A program made the translations under genes and the position numbers. Positions 24,298 through 32,222 of a stretch of 64,000 nt of DNA are shown piece after piece (position 1 is the stretch's first letter; every line of letters starts with the position of its first letter). Source of the DNA: Pseudomonadota bacterium (lineage in GTDB: Archaea; Thermoplasmatota; SW-10-69-26; JACQPN01; JAJPHT01); the NCBI GenBank assembly GCA_021325135.1, contig JAJPHT010000030.1:62001-126000 (forward strand). The letters run 5' to 3'. Under the pieces are notes generated by a model. That model was not told where the DNA came from and ran no database searches. It saw only the letters and a list, made by a program, of their open reading frames with translations.

Positions 24298-25905
24298 TTA
24301 CCCTTGCTTCGCGAGGGCCCCGCGAGCCGTGCGCACGATCGCGTCGAAGTCCGGCCGCCCACGCAGCGACTCGAACTCCGGCTCGCCGTTCAACTCACAC
24401 ACATGATCAGGCCGGCCGAGCAGATCCTTCCTCAGGGTTGCAACGGCCCGCTCCAGGTCTCCCACGCGGACGAGCGTGAGGGCCAGTTCAATCTTAGCCA
24501 TCTCGGCACCCGCCAAGTCCGCGAGTTCGAAGGCGTCCAGCGCGGCTTCGAGGTTGCCGAGGCGGCGAAGATGCCGCGCCTTCGACATGCACAAATCGAT
24601 GTCCCTGGGCGCGAACTGCAAACCGGCGTCGGCCCACATGAGGGCCTCTGGCCATTCTCCGAATCCCACAGCCAGATCCATCCGGGCTTTGGCCTCCAGA
24701 GCCGTGTTTGGCGCGAGATTCACAGAGACGCCATCTCGCGATGTGGCGTACTCATCGACGGCGTCCTGTTCTTGGGTGGGAAGTGCTGTCGGTTTCCTTC
24801 GCTTGTAGAGGAGAAGGCCTCCTCCCACCGCGAGACCGGTGGTCACGACTGCGCCTGCGACAACGAGAGGAAGGTTCGTCTGTCTCCATGGCGCCGGGGG
24901 AACGGGCACCCGTTGCAGGGATGTCGCCGTAAGCGGCCCCTGGAGCGTTAGGTGTGACGCTGGACCCGTTGTCTCACTTGGAGAAAACCTCAGATCAAAT
25001 GTGCCTGTGATTTGATCGCGGAAAGTTGAGTTAGACGGAAGGTAGCGTGCTTCGCTAGCCACCAGGAGCCCTTGTTCAGCGGAAAGCGAGATTGTGCCTC
25101 TGACTGTCCCGGTCACGGCGCTTGCCGCAATTCTGACGGGAGCGCCTGATCGGAAGGTGAAAGATGCATTCTCCGCTCTCACCGAAAGCCAGCTCTCAGT
25201 CTGTTCGCCGGCAACACCGCTGGGGTTTTCCTCTCCCGTGTTGTGCTCTTCGGTTCCCGCGCTGGAGGTTGTCGTGGTGACTAGGCCGCGGATCTTCAGG
25301 GTGCCAGAGAAGACGCCCGAGAATTGGCCCGTGCCAGAGAAGACAACGTTCGATCCGTTGAGGTCTTCGGCGAAGAACAGGTTTCCATCCGGATCCCCTG
25401 GAGTAGCGGTTTGCGCGTCCGTGCTTGCAAACCGTGTGTCGTGCTCCGTGTCTACCGTGATCCCGGAGGCGTTTCCTGTCAGGGACATGGTGTCAACATA
25501 CCAGCCGATGTACATCGGCCCAGTCGCGCTGCCTGTGGCGTCGAGGGTGAAGTCTGATTGGACCCCGCACGGGTGGTTCTTGGGCGGGATGGCGACGCTC
25601 GAGTCTGGGATCGGTCCGATACCCTTTGCATGGGCGAAGGTCTCGTTTGTGTAGCAGACGTACGCTGAGGCGACGCTGAGATGGACGGCTGCCCCTTTGC
25701 TGAGGTCAGGCGCCAACATGGCGGAGGGATGGACGAAGGTCGCGTCTGCCAGGTCCGCAAGGTCAACGACGTTGCGAGTCGTGAAGGTCCCGCTGACATT
25801 CTCCAGAGCCGAGGCTTGAGGGGCTATCAACACGAAGAGAACAAGGAATAGAACTGCGCACGCAGAGCTATAGGCTCGCACCCCCCTGGCCTCGGCAACG
25901 CCCAT
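24298..25905 (-). CDS. Single-pass membrane protein: exported beta domain, TM, cytosolic TPR domain
   Basis: A 535-residue protein. The signal peptide or N-terminal helix (YSSACAVLFLVLFVLIAPQASA) precedes an exported Thr/Ser-rich beta region (about 35-350). A TM helix follows (LPLVVAGAVVTTGLAVGGGLLLY) with a KRRK stop-transfer sequence, then a cytosolic domain of about 150 residues. That domain has TPR-like helix pairs (MDLAVGFGEWPEALMWADAGL; LGNLEAALDAFELADLAGA) and closes with EFESLRGRPDFDAIV, a TPR ending. It resembles four free-standing TPR proteins between 30422 and 42574. The topology suggests a receptor or tether passing an outside state to a cytosolic TPR. The ATG at 25905 is preferred: a TATA box lies 30 nt upstream, and the 33 in-frame residues before it are not signal-like. 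Confidence 0.72.
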   Translation of the reverse strand: MGVAEARGVRAYSSACAVLFLVLFVLIAPQASALENVSGTFTTRNVVDLADLADATFVHPSAMLAPDLSKGAAVHLSVASAYVCYTNETFAHAKGIGPIPDSSVAIPPKNHPCGVQSDFTLDATGSATGPMYIGWYVDTMSLTGNASGITVDTEHDTRFASTDAQTATPGDPDGNLFFAEDLNGSNVVFSGTGQFSGVFSGTLKIRGLVTTTTSSAGTEEHNTGEENPSGVAGEQTESWLSVRAENASFTFRSGAPVRIAASAVTGTVRGTISLSAEQGLLVASEARYLPSNSTFRDQITGTFDLRFSPSETTGPASHLTLQGPLTATSLQRVPVPPAPWRQTNLPLVVAGAVVTTGLAVGGGLLLYKRRKPTALPTQEQDAVDEYATSRDGVSVNLAPNTALEAKARMDLAVGFGEWPEALMWADAGLQFAPRDIDLCMSKARHLRRLGNLEAALDAFELADLAGAEMAKIELALTLVRVGDLERAVATLRKDLLGRPDHVCELNGEPEFESLRGRPDFDAIVRTARGALAKQG

Positions 25906-25930
25906 GTTTGCTCGCCCGCGGAAGGGGAAA

Positions 25931-25942
25931 TCAGATAATAAG
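25931..25942 (-). promoter_or_regulatory. TATA box of the membrane-TPR gene
   Basis: On the minus strand CTTATTATCTGA is centred about 31 nt before ATG 25905. With the usual archaeal spacing this predicts a transcript starting only a few bases before the ATG, a near-leaderless mRNA. Confidence 0.5.
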
Positions 25943-26240
25943 TCGTCGGCCCCCCATGACACGGCGAGGAATTCACAAGAATTCTCGAACCCAGTCGGCT
26001 GCACGGGAGCGCCTCCGTGACCAACTGCCTAGGCGAGACGCAGATTTCTAATATTGAGTCTTTTCGTCCATCATTGCTTCTATCACACGACAACTCCAAT
26101 CAATCGTGAGAGGTCTTGTCAAGGATGGCCACGACCTTCTCCAATGCGGAGGACAATTTCCTCAGTCCTCCCGATCTTGGACCAGGCTTGACGTGGATGC
26201 TCAGCCAAAGCCATTATGGGTCGCCCGGGAGGTGGCCGCC
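25943..26240. other. Intergenic region between divergent genes
   Basis: A 298-bp gap with no convincing gene. It holds an unusually AT-rich patch (about 26040-26110, including TTCTAATATTGAG), a candidate promoter region for the plus-strand gene at 26241. The region just before 26241 (about 26106-26240) is open in that gene's frame, but the residues do not look like protein. Confidence 0.4.
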
Positions 26241-26678
26241 GTGATTCCGATGAAGGCCCGAGGCATCGTGCTCATCTTCGCTACGATCGCTCTCATCGTC
26301 ACGAGCACGACCACGTCCGCCTTCGGCGATGCTTCCCAACCTACCGCCGCGATCGCCATCTCCCAACCAGGCGGCGCCATCGTCACCTGGGGCCCCGCGC
26401 CTGAAGCCCCCGACTACTACGAGGTCTACGGAATCAACGGCACGTCGTGGCATTCGGTGGATATCGTCCCATCGGATGCTCCGCCCTCAACCGGAATTGT
26501 GCCAGCATTCCCTGAGTACGCGGTCGTGGCAGTTACCAACGGAGTCCCGTCACCGCCGACACTCGCGGTTACGATGGTCGAGAGTTGCCTGCGCGTCGAA
26601 TTGGAGCCGCCTGCCGTGTCATATGGCTGCAACCCCTCCACACCCAGCCGTGCTGAGCTCGAACTGGACCTGCCGTAG
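26241..26678 (+). CDS. Small secreted Fn3-like protein
   Basis: A 145-residue exported protein. The signal peptide is KARGIVLIFATIALIVTSTTTSAFG. The mature part resembles a single Fn3 domain: ISQPGGAIVTWGPAPEAPDYYEVYGING, then EYAVVAVTNGVPSPP, the Y-x-V-x-A-V-x-N-G edge strand. A short C-terminal extension contains two cysteines. The GTG at 26241 is chosen because GGGAGG sits 8 nt upstream; the ATG at 26250 is the alternative with a poorer distance. No partner gene is directly adjacent; downstream there is a possible gene remnant. Confidence 0.6.
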   Translation: MIPMKARGIVLIFATIALIVTSTTTSAFGDASQPTAAIAISQPGGAIVTWGPAPEAPDYYEVYGINGTSWHSVDIVPSDAPPSTGIVPAFPEYAVVAVTNGVPSPPTLAVTMVESCLRVELEPPAVSYGCNPSTPSRAELELDLP

Positions 26679-26737
26679 ACACTGATGGGCGTGCGCCGGA
26701 CCCCGGAGTCGCATAGGATGTTGCGACGAAATTGACG

Positions 26738-26836
26738 ATGCAGGCGAAGACGGGCGACGTGCTCGTCACGGTGACGAGGATTTCGGCCCCACCTTGGGAG
26801 ACGGCTGCCTACGACCTCACGGTCAACGTCCTCTAA
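26738..26836 (+). pseudogene. Possible remnant of a PPC-type domain
   Basis: A 32-codon frame (MQAKTGDVLVTVTRISAPPW, ending in ...AAYDLTVNVL) reads like the last two strands of a PPC beta sandwich. It lies in a different frame from the gene ending at 26678 and has a stop a few codons upstream. It may be the decayed 3' part of a longer secreted protein whose 5' part is the gene at 26241, or a chance frame. Confidence 0.3.
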
Positions 26837-26908
26837 CGCCACGCAAGCCCTTGATCGGGGAAGCCGCGCGCCGCAAGGCTTGAATCGAAGGACACCGCTT
26901 AGGTGGAT

Positions 26909-26963
26909 GCGCACACGTATAGGGGCGTGCGCGTCAACTGCGACGGAACGTCGTGCACGCCCC
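26909..26963 (+). promoter_or_regulatory. TATA-overlapping operator of the winged-helix gene
   Basis: GCGCAC (26909-26914), a TATA-like block with GTATAGGGGCGTGCG (26917-26931) and an inverted copy GCACGCCCC (26955-26963). GCGCAC and GTGCGC flank the TATA box, and GGGGCGTGC pairs with GCACGCCCC 24 nt further on. The same arrangement recurs at 27731-27783. A repressor bound here would block TBP/TFB access. The rest of the 355 bp between 26679 and 27034 shows nothing beyond this and the possible remnant at 26738. Confidence 0.6.
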
Positions 26964-27033
26964 AGGACCGCCTCCAAGCGGTGCCTCAAAGCCTCCTCAT
27001 CCTGGGGCGCTGCACGACCTCCTCGCCGAGGTG

Positions 27034-27705
27034 ATGCCTCGCGACCCTCTCCGCGCCCCTACCATCTTCCCTGCACCACGACGGCCTCCCCCCAGACGCC
27101 CTCGAAAGGTCGTGGTTGGCCTGACCGGCCACCGGCGGAAGGACGAAGGTGAAAGATCACCGCGAGCCAAGCGCACGGCCAGAATCCGGGACGAGTTGCT
27201 GGACATCGTTGCGAAGCGGCCTGGCATTTCACTCACGGCGATCACGCGCGAGATGAACACCGCCTGGAGCGGAGTCTACCACCACCTCCGGGCCTTGGAG
27301 CGCGAGGGCAAGGTGAAGCGCGTCACGCACGGCCGCCGGCGCCTCCTCTATCCTATCAATGCGAACCAGCCAGATCCCGTAGCCGATGGGCTTCTCCATG
27401 GCGCCACCGCTCGCCTGATCGCCCAAGCCATTGCCGAGCACGAGCAACTCGACATCGCCCAACTCGAGATGGTGCTCGACTTGAAGCCACGCGTGGCGTA
27501 CTACCACGTCCGAAAACTACTCGCCGCGGCCCTCATCACCGCTGGATCCACCACAAGGTATCGAGAACTTCGCGCCACGCAACGGCTCCTCCAAGCCCTC
27601 GGGCGACCCGCGCAAGACCCGACCGGCTCACCCCCGCGACCCGATTCGGCGCATGGCCATGGGAATCCCAGTCGAATCGAAAGCCATGAGGCGCGAAAAG
27701 TTTGA
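27034..27705 (+). CDS. Tandem winged-helix transcriptional regulator
   Basis: A roughly 223-residue DNA-binding protein with two winged-helix domains in series. The first includes RDELLDIVAKRPGISLTAIT and SGVYHHLRALEREGKVKRV with wing HGRRRLLYPI. The second includes ATARLIAQAIAEHEQLDIAQ and KPRVAYYHVRKLLAAALI. The tail is Arg/Pro-rich. It is a clear paralogue of the gene at 41456. The frame is open back to a GTG at 26953, but the codons there are Pro-rich with poor third-position GC and overlap the operator. I use the only upstream ATG (27034); a GTG at 27112 after AAAGGTC is equally plausible. It probably binds the twin operators at 26909 and 27731, regulating itself and the 27866 cluster. 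Confidence 0.72.
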   Translation: MPRDPLRAPTIFPAPRRPPPRRPRKVVVGLTGHRRKDEGERSPRAKRTARIRDELLDIVAKRPGISLTAITREMNTAWSGVYHHLRALEREGKVKRVTHGRRRLLYPINANQPDPVADGLLHGATARLIAQAIAEHEQLDIAQLEMVLDLKPRVAYYHVRKLLAAALITAGSTTRYRELRATQRLLQALGRPAQDPTGSPPRPDSAHGHGNPSRIESHEARKV

Positions 27706-27730
27706 ATCCAAGAACCGTATTGAGAGTTTT

Positions 27731-27783
27731 GCGCACGTTATAGGGGCGTGCGTTCGCAACCGCGAAGCCATCGCGCACGCCCC
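27731..27783 (+). promoter_or_regulatory. Twin operator/promoter in front of the 27866-42574 cluster
   Basis: GCGCAC (27731-27736), then GTTATAGGGGCGTGCG (27737-27752) containing the TATA box, then CGCACGCCCC (27774-27783), a perfect 10-bp inverted copy of GGGGCGTGCG after 21 nt. The order and spacing match 26909-26963 within one or two bases. Transcription should start near 27765, so the inverted repeat spans the start region. A further stem CCGCCG-n7-CGGCGG follows in the leader. Confidence 0.6.
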
Positions 27784-27865
27784 GCTCCGCCGCATCAAAC
27801 GGCGGATCCACCCACGCGCCAGTGGGCTTGGGGCTCTGCGTTGACCTCGCGAGAGGTGAACCCGC

Positions 27866-29827
27866 ATGAGCCCCCCGATCCGCACCCTCTCACTCCTCGT
27901 GGCCCTCGTCCTCTCCTTGCCTCTGGGTCACGCTGCAGGCGCCCCCTCGCGCCCCGCGCTGCTCCATGCTCCACCGGCCGGCCTCGCGAGCGTCGAGCCG
28001 CCCCCACTCGCCTGGGCACACGCGAATCCTCGCGATCCCCATACCTACTTCGACGCCACGATGAACCTCCTCAAGCCCGTCTTGCCCGGCATGGCGACGA
28101 GCACCTCCGCCGCACCAAACACGGAGGCCAACCGGGCCGCGCCGTGGCGTTACCCCTTCGCAGCCGGTGATCTGCGCGGCACAGGCGGCCAAGACCTCCT
28201 CGTCTTTGACGTCCTGCTAGACGAGAACTACACGTATCCGGCCACGCGCTTGGAGGCGCTCAGTGGCGCCACGGGTGCCACGCTCTGGACCCTTGCGATG
28301 GATCCGCCCAGTCCGGCGGGCGCCGCGTCGATTCCCGACGTGGATGGGGATGGCGGTCGCGACGTCATCCTGCTCACCTTCACCGTGGACGGCTCGCGCC
28401 CCGACTGCCCCCTCGGCGTCATGGCACCTCCTGATCCCACGGGGACGTTCAACACAGACTGGTACTGCTCCAGCGTGACCACCTACCACTGGACGCTCCA
28501 TGTCCTCAACGGCGCCACCGGCGCGCCCCTCTGGACCCGCACCTGGCAGGGCAAAGAGGGCTACACGACCTTGGGCTTCCCCTACGCGACGAACGCCAGC
28601 GTGGTTGTCGCTCCCCTCGTGCCCACGCAGGGCAGCGCTCCCGAGCTCGTCCTCGACTGGCTCGACGCGGCCGGGGAAGCTGTGCCCGACTATTCGCCCA
28701 CCACCGGCCTCATCACCAACCCCGTCCAAGTCCACGACGACATGCAGGCGAATCTCCTGCGCTTCACCAGCACGGCCCAACTCGTCGTGGGCGCCACCGG
28801 CGCGCCTGTCACGACGCAGGTTCTGCCCCGCAGCACAGCGGAGGCTCTCCTCGTCCCAGGGCCCCTCCTCGGGGGAGGGCAGGGGAGTCTCTTGTGGCTG
28901 AACTTCACCTACCCCCCCGGCGCCCAAGCCTGCGCCAACCTCGCCGAAGGCTCCACACCCCTCACGCCGCGCACCTGCGCGGGAGACGGCGCGAGCGCCA
29001 CGGCCACGCTCCTCGACGCCAGCAACATGGTCCCCCAGTGGAATACGAGCCTGGCTCCAGATGCGGCGTGGGTGGGCACGTTCGGGGACCTCGACGGGGA
29101 TGGCATCTCGGACCTCCTCGTCTTCCGCTTCCCACTGACCGACTCGCCCTCCTGGGAGGCCATCAGCGGCGCGACAGGAGCCCACCTCTGGAGCAGGCCC
29201 ATCGAGGCGTTCTTCCTCATACCAATCGGCAACGTGGATGACGGTCCCGGTCTTGACGTGGTCACCTTCGATACCGCGGCCACAAGCGGCGGGACCATTG
29301 GCCTCAACGTCACGCGCTGGGATGGCGCCACTGGAGCCAGGCTCCTGAGCACGACGCCCACGGCGAGGGCGGGCTGCGACGGCACGGGCTATGCGCTCGA
29401 CGTCGCCCCCGACGCCCTCCACGAGGGCGCTGGCATCGTCCTCGTCAGTTTCATCGCGGATTGCAACGGCACGCATACCAGCACGCTCCATGCCGAATCC
29501 GGCCGCAGCGGCCGCGCCCTCATCCAAGAGGAGAACCAGTCGGGGAGTCGGGTCCTCGTAGGCAACCTCCCAGCCGCGTGCGCTTGCGCGCCAAGCGCCT
29601 ACGAGTATGACTGGGAGCATGGGAGCGGCACGCTGCGCGCGCTCGACCTTGCGACCCAGACCACGCTTTGGACGCGCGCGCCCAGCCCGGGCAGCTACAT
29701 CCTGCCAGACCTCACCGCGGATGGCGCGCCTGACCTGGTTGAGGTCCAATACGACTCCCTCGCCGGGAGCACGCTGGTGGCGTTGAGCGGAGCCACCGGA
29801 ACGCCCGTCTGGACCAGCCCCCCGTGA
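27866..29827 (+). CDS. Secreted FG-GAP/VCBS-type beta-propeller
   Basis: A 653-residue exported protein, first of the long cluster. The signal peptide is SPPIRTLSLLVALVLSLPLGHAAG. The mature part alternates acidic calcium loops of integrin/VCBS type (DVDGDGGRDVILLTF, DLDGDGISDLLVFRF, DGAPDLVEV) with L-x-G-A-T-G-A-x-L-W segments as in PQQ-like blades, giving a propeller over most of its length. The sequence ends directly after the last LSGATGTPVW motif, with no anchor, so it is either released or held by a partner. GAGGTGA lies 6 nt before the ATG. It is probably expressed from the operator-promoter at 27731. It likely binds sugars or surface ligands, but nothing identifies which. Confidence 0.82.
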   Translation: MSPPIRTLSLLVALVLSLPLGHAAGAPSRPALLHAPPAGLASVEPPPLAWAHANPRDPHTYFDATMNLLKPVLPGMATSTSAAPNTEANRAAPWRYPFAAGDLRGTGGQDLLVFDVLLDENYTYPATRLEALSGATGATLWTLAMDPPSPAGAASIPDVDGDGGRDVILLTFTVDGSRPDCPLGVMAPPDPTGTFNTDWYCSSVTTYHWTLHVLNGATGAPLWTRTWQGKEGYTTLGFPYATNASVVVAPLVPTQGSAPELVLDWLDAAGEAVPDYSPTTGLITNPVQVHDDMQANLLRFTSTAQLVVGATGAPVTTQVLPRSTAEALLVPGPLLGGGQGSLLWLNFTYPPGAQACANLAEGSTPLTPRTCAGDGASATATLLDASNMVPQWNTSLAPDAAWVGTFGDLDGDGISDLLVFRFPLTDSPSWEAISGATGAHLWSRPIEAFFLIPIGNVDDGPGLDVVTFDTAATSGGTIGLNVTRWDGATGARLLSTTPTARAGCDGTGYALDVAPDALHEGAGIVLVSFIADCNGTHTSTLHAESGRSGRALIQEENQSGSRVLVGNLPAACACAPSAYEYDWEHGSGTLRALDLATQTTLWTRAPSPGSYILPDLTADGAPDLVEVQYDSLAGSTLVALSGATGTPVWTSPP

Positions 29828-29840
29828 GGAGACACAATCC

Positions 29841-30413
29841 ATGTCTCGCGCATTCCTCCCCCTCACGTGCATCCTAGCCCTCGCGGGCCTCCCCGTGTCA
29901 GTCCAAGCGCGCGAAGCAGGCTTCGACACGAGCTGGCAGCAAGCGGGACACGCCTGGACGTTCCTGGGCGTTGAGCAGCCCGGAGGCTTCGCGCGCGGCT
30001 TCGCCCCCGATCCGGACGCCTGGTTCAGCGACCACGCCACCGTCCTGGGCGTGAGTCCCACCCAGATCACGATCCAGTTTGAGGCATGCGCGTCCCTAAC
30101 GGCAGCCACGCCATCCAGCGTCGCGACGGTCACGTACGTGCGCCAGACGCGCCTCGATGCCACGGAGCAGGCCTCGTTCCTCTGGATCAACCCAAGCGAC
30201 GTGGCGATGGGTCACGCCCAACTGGGCGATCACGAGTACGTCCTGCTGATGGCGAACAGCCCCCTGGTGGAGTTCAGCGATGGGCACACGGACTACTGGT
30301 TCGACGCGCACACCGGCCTGCTTCACCACGTCACGGACGAATGGAACGGCGCAGCATCCACTCGAACGCCGGGTCCTTCCGCCTGCCCCAACGCCTCCAT
30401 GGAACACGCCTGA
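29841..30413 (+). CDS. Secreted hypothetical protein
   Basis: A 190-residue exported protein that I do not recognise. The signal peptide is SRAFLPLTCILALAGLPVSVQA. The mature domain is mixed: GHAWTFLGVEQPGG, a strand pair SVATVTYVRQTRLDATEQASFLWI, then HEYVLLMANSPLVEFSDGH and a DYWFDAHTGLLHHV motif. Two cysteines are far apart. It starts 13 nt after the propeller gene, with GAGGAG upstream, and is followed 8 nt later by the membrane TPR gene, so it is within the same transcript. Confidence 0.7.
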   Translation: MSRAFLPLTCILALAGLPVSVQAREAGFDTSWQQAGHAWTFLGVEQPGGFARGFAPDPDAWFSDHATVLGVSPTQITIQFEACASLTAATPSSVATVTYVRQTRLDATEQASFLWINPSDVAMGHAQLGDHEYVLLMANSPLVEFSDGHTDYWFDAHTGLLHHVTDEWNGAASTRTPGPSACPNASMEHA

Positions 30414-30421
30414 GGGACACG

Positions 30422-31267
30422 ATGGTCGAGATTGCGCCGGATACCCTCATCACGTACGCGCGCCTCGCCGCCGAGGACGAGGACCCCCAACGCGCCTTGG
30501 CCTACGTCACGGAAGCCCGACGCGTCGCCCCCACCAGCGTGGAAGCCGTCGAGTTCGAAGCCTTCATCCGCGGCCGCCTCCACGAATACGACCAAGCCTT
30601 CGATCTCTACGCCCAGGCCATGATGGCCGGCAGTGAGAACGCGCCCTTCAACGCGGCCTACCTCGCAGCCAGTCTCGAGGACACAGCGACCGCCAAGCGG
30701 TTCTTCCTTCGCTGCTTCGAAACGCGTCCGGCTGAAGCCGTGGCCGCCGTCCACGCGGACCCCTTCTTCGCCAGCCTCACCGAGCAATCCGACATCAAAG
30801 AAGCCCTCGACGCGGCCTCCCAACGCCTCGACGACCTTCACACGCCTCCGGGACCCCGAGTGAGGCCGGCGCACCCTCTTCCACCAGCGGCCCCGACTCT
30901 TCGCTCCGCCCCGGCTTGGCGCCTTCGCGCATGGCACCTGGGCTACTACCCGGCGTATCTCGAACTCCTCCTCGGCCTCGCCTTCCTGCTTCCCGCCCCC
31001 TTCGTCCAGCTCGGCTTCCTCTTTCTCACCGTCGGACTCGCACTTCTCGCCTCCGGCAGTTGGCTCATGTTGCTCCGCCTCAAGCGCCGACGCGCTTACA
31101 TCCACGACCTCCACGAAGCCTGGACCAAGTACCCCATCCTCCACGAGGAAGTCTTCTCGGCCCTCCTGAGCGCCCAAGCCGACTTGGGCCTGAGCGGCGA
31201 GGAGGCCATCAGCCTCGAGAAGATCGCGCTCGCGCACTTCCCCCAACGCGTCCAGGAGGAAGCATGA
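30422..31267 (+). CDS. TPR protein with C-terminal membrane hairpin
   Basis: A 281-residue protein. The N-terminal 130 residues form TPR helix pairs (ARLAAEDEDPQRALAYVTEARRVAPTS; GRLHEYDQAFDLYAQAMMAGS) closed by HADPFFASLTEQSDIKEAL. A Pro-rich linker leads to two TM helices (YPAYLELLLGLAFLLPAPFV and LGFLFLTVGLALLASGSWLM). A cytosolic tail contains EAWTKYPILHEEVFSALLSAQADLGLSGEEAI, which resembles the helix LQEELGLSATEAMGI in the protein at 39691. With no signal peptide, the TPR part should face the cytosol. It overlaps the next gene by 4 nt (ATGA). Probably a membrane-bound adaptor. Confidence 0.78.
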   Translation: MVEIAPDTLITYARLAAEDEDPQRALAYVTEARRVAPTSVEAVEFEAFIRGRLHEYDQAFDLYAQAMMAGSENAPFNAAYLAASLEDTATAKRFFLRCFETRPAEAVAAVHADPFFASLTEQSDIKEALDAASQRLDDLHTPPGPRVRPAHPLPPAAPTLRSAPAWRLRAWHLGYYPAYLELLLGLAFLLPAPFVQLGFLFLTVGLALLASGSWLMLLRLKRRRAYIHDLHEAWTKYPILHEEVFSALLSAQADLGLSGEEAISLEKIALAHFPQRVQEEA

Positions 31268-31761
31268 TCAACCGCTTCCTTCAGAGGCTGGGACGACATC
31301 TCGCGCGCCCCCTCAGCTTGGGAAGCGCGCGCCTTCCCCATGACCTGACCGTGGATCAGTACGCGGCTCTCTTGGACGTGGCCATGATGAGCCGCGAATT
31401 CGAGCGCGCCCTCGAACTCACCTCACTCCTGCGCGGACTCGCACCTGGAAGCGTGCATGTTGTCGAGACAGAAGCCTGCGCCCACGCTGAACTGGGTCAC
31501 ACGCAGGAAGCCTACCAGCTCTACAGGAAGGCCCACGAGGTCGGCAGCAAGGACGCCGCTTTCGCCGGGCTCTGTGTTGCCTTGGATCACGACGACATGG
31601 AGGCCGCCCGCGAATTCATCGCTTGCTACCTCACCGCCTCTCTTCCCCAAGAGGATCTCAGGGACATCGGAGATCCACGCGTCGAGAAGCTCACCCGCGA
31701 ATGGAGAGCCACACGCGTGGGGTGGTCACCCAAACCTACCCGCACAGAGGTGAAACCATGA
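31264..31761 (+). CDS. Small TPR protein
   Basis: A 165-residue cytosolic protein with two to three TPR-like helix pairs: DQYAALLDVAMMSREFERALELTSLL, then TEACAHAELGHTQEAYQLYRKAHEVG, then FAGLCVALDHDDMEAAREFI. It ends with the same type of capping segment as its paralogues (DIGDPRVEKLTREW). ATGA overlaps link it to the genes on both sides, which implies coupled translation. Likely partners are the other TPR and membrane proteins of the cluster; there is no enzymatic motif. Confidence 0.75.
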   Translation: MINRFLQRLGRHLARPLSLGSARLPHDLTVDQYAALLDVAMMSREFERALELTSLLRGLAPGSVHVVETEACAHAELGHTQEAYQLYRKAHEVGSKDAAFAGLCVALDHDDMEAAREFIACYLTASLPQEDLRDIGDPRVEKLTREWRATRVGWSPKPTRTEVKP

Positions 31762-32222
31762 CGACCGTGCCCCGTATTCCTCCTCTCGACGTAGTGTTCT
31801 TCATCGTGGGCGCGCTGCTCTTCGGGGGCGCGCTCACTGCCATTATCATCACTCAAGGCCCCGGAGCTTTCACTGGGCCCGCGCAGTCCGACACGATCCC
31901 CGTCGTCTCGCTGACGGTGGAGAACTTCACCTACACGGCGTTGAACGGGGTGCTCAACGCCACCGGCAGCGTCGTGAACCTGGACACGAAGCCCATCACG
32001 GCCGTCGTGGTCACGATCACCGGCTACGATGCGGGCCATCACGCCCGAGACCACGAGCTGCTGACCTTCAACGGCACACTCCAGCCCGGCGAACGCTGGC
32101 CCTTCAACGCTACCTTCTGTCCTCCCAAGGACACGGGTGAGATCGCCGGCTACGAGGCGGACGTGACTGGACGAACGGCCGATGCACCCGGGCTCACGCC
32201 GCACCGCCGGGAGGACGCATGA
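31758..32222 (+). CDS. Membrane-anchored FxLYD-like protein
   Basis: A 154-residue protein with one N-terminal TM helix (VVFFIVGALLFGGALTAIII) and an outside domain. That domain follows the FxLYD pattern: TGSVVNLDTKPITAVVVTITGYDAGHH, then LQPGERWPFNATF, a small Ig-like fold common in archaeal and bacterial surface proteins. GAGGTGA lies 5 nt before the ATG at 31758, which overlaps the previous stop (ATGA). The helix may serve as a signal anchor, as no cleavage site is clear. Function unknown. Confidence 0.7.
   Translation: MTTVPRIPPLDVVFFIVGALLFGGALTAIIITQGPGAFTGPAQSDTIPVVSLTVENFTYTALNGVLNATGSVVNLDTKPITAVVVTITGYDAGHHARDHELLTFNGTLQPGERWPFNATFCPPKDTGEIAGYEADVTGRTADAPGLTPHRREDA

Noticed and set aside
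26106-26240. A longer N-terminus for the gene at 26241, starting at 26106.
   Set aside because: The extra 45 residues would sit in front of a good signal peptide, and the region looks intergenic. GGGAGG directs the start to 26241.
27690-27730. A tRNA-like T-arm string (GTTTGAATCC) near the end of the first regulator gene.
   Set aside because: No matching D-arm, anticodon arm or acceptor stem could be placed around it.
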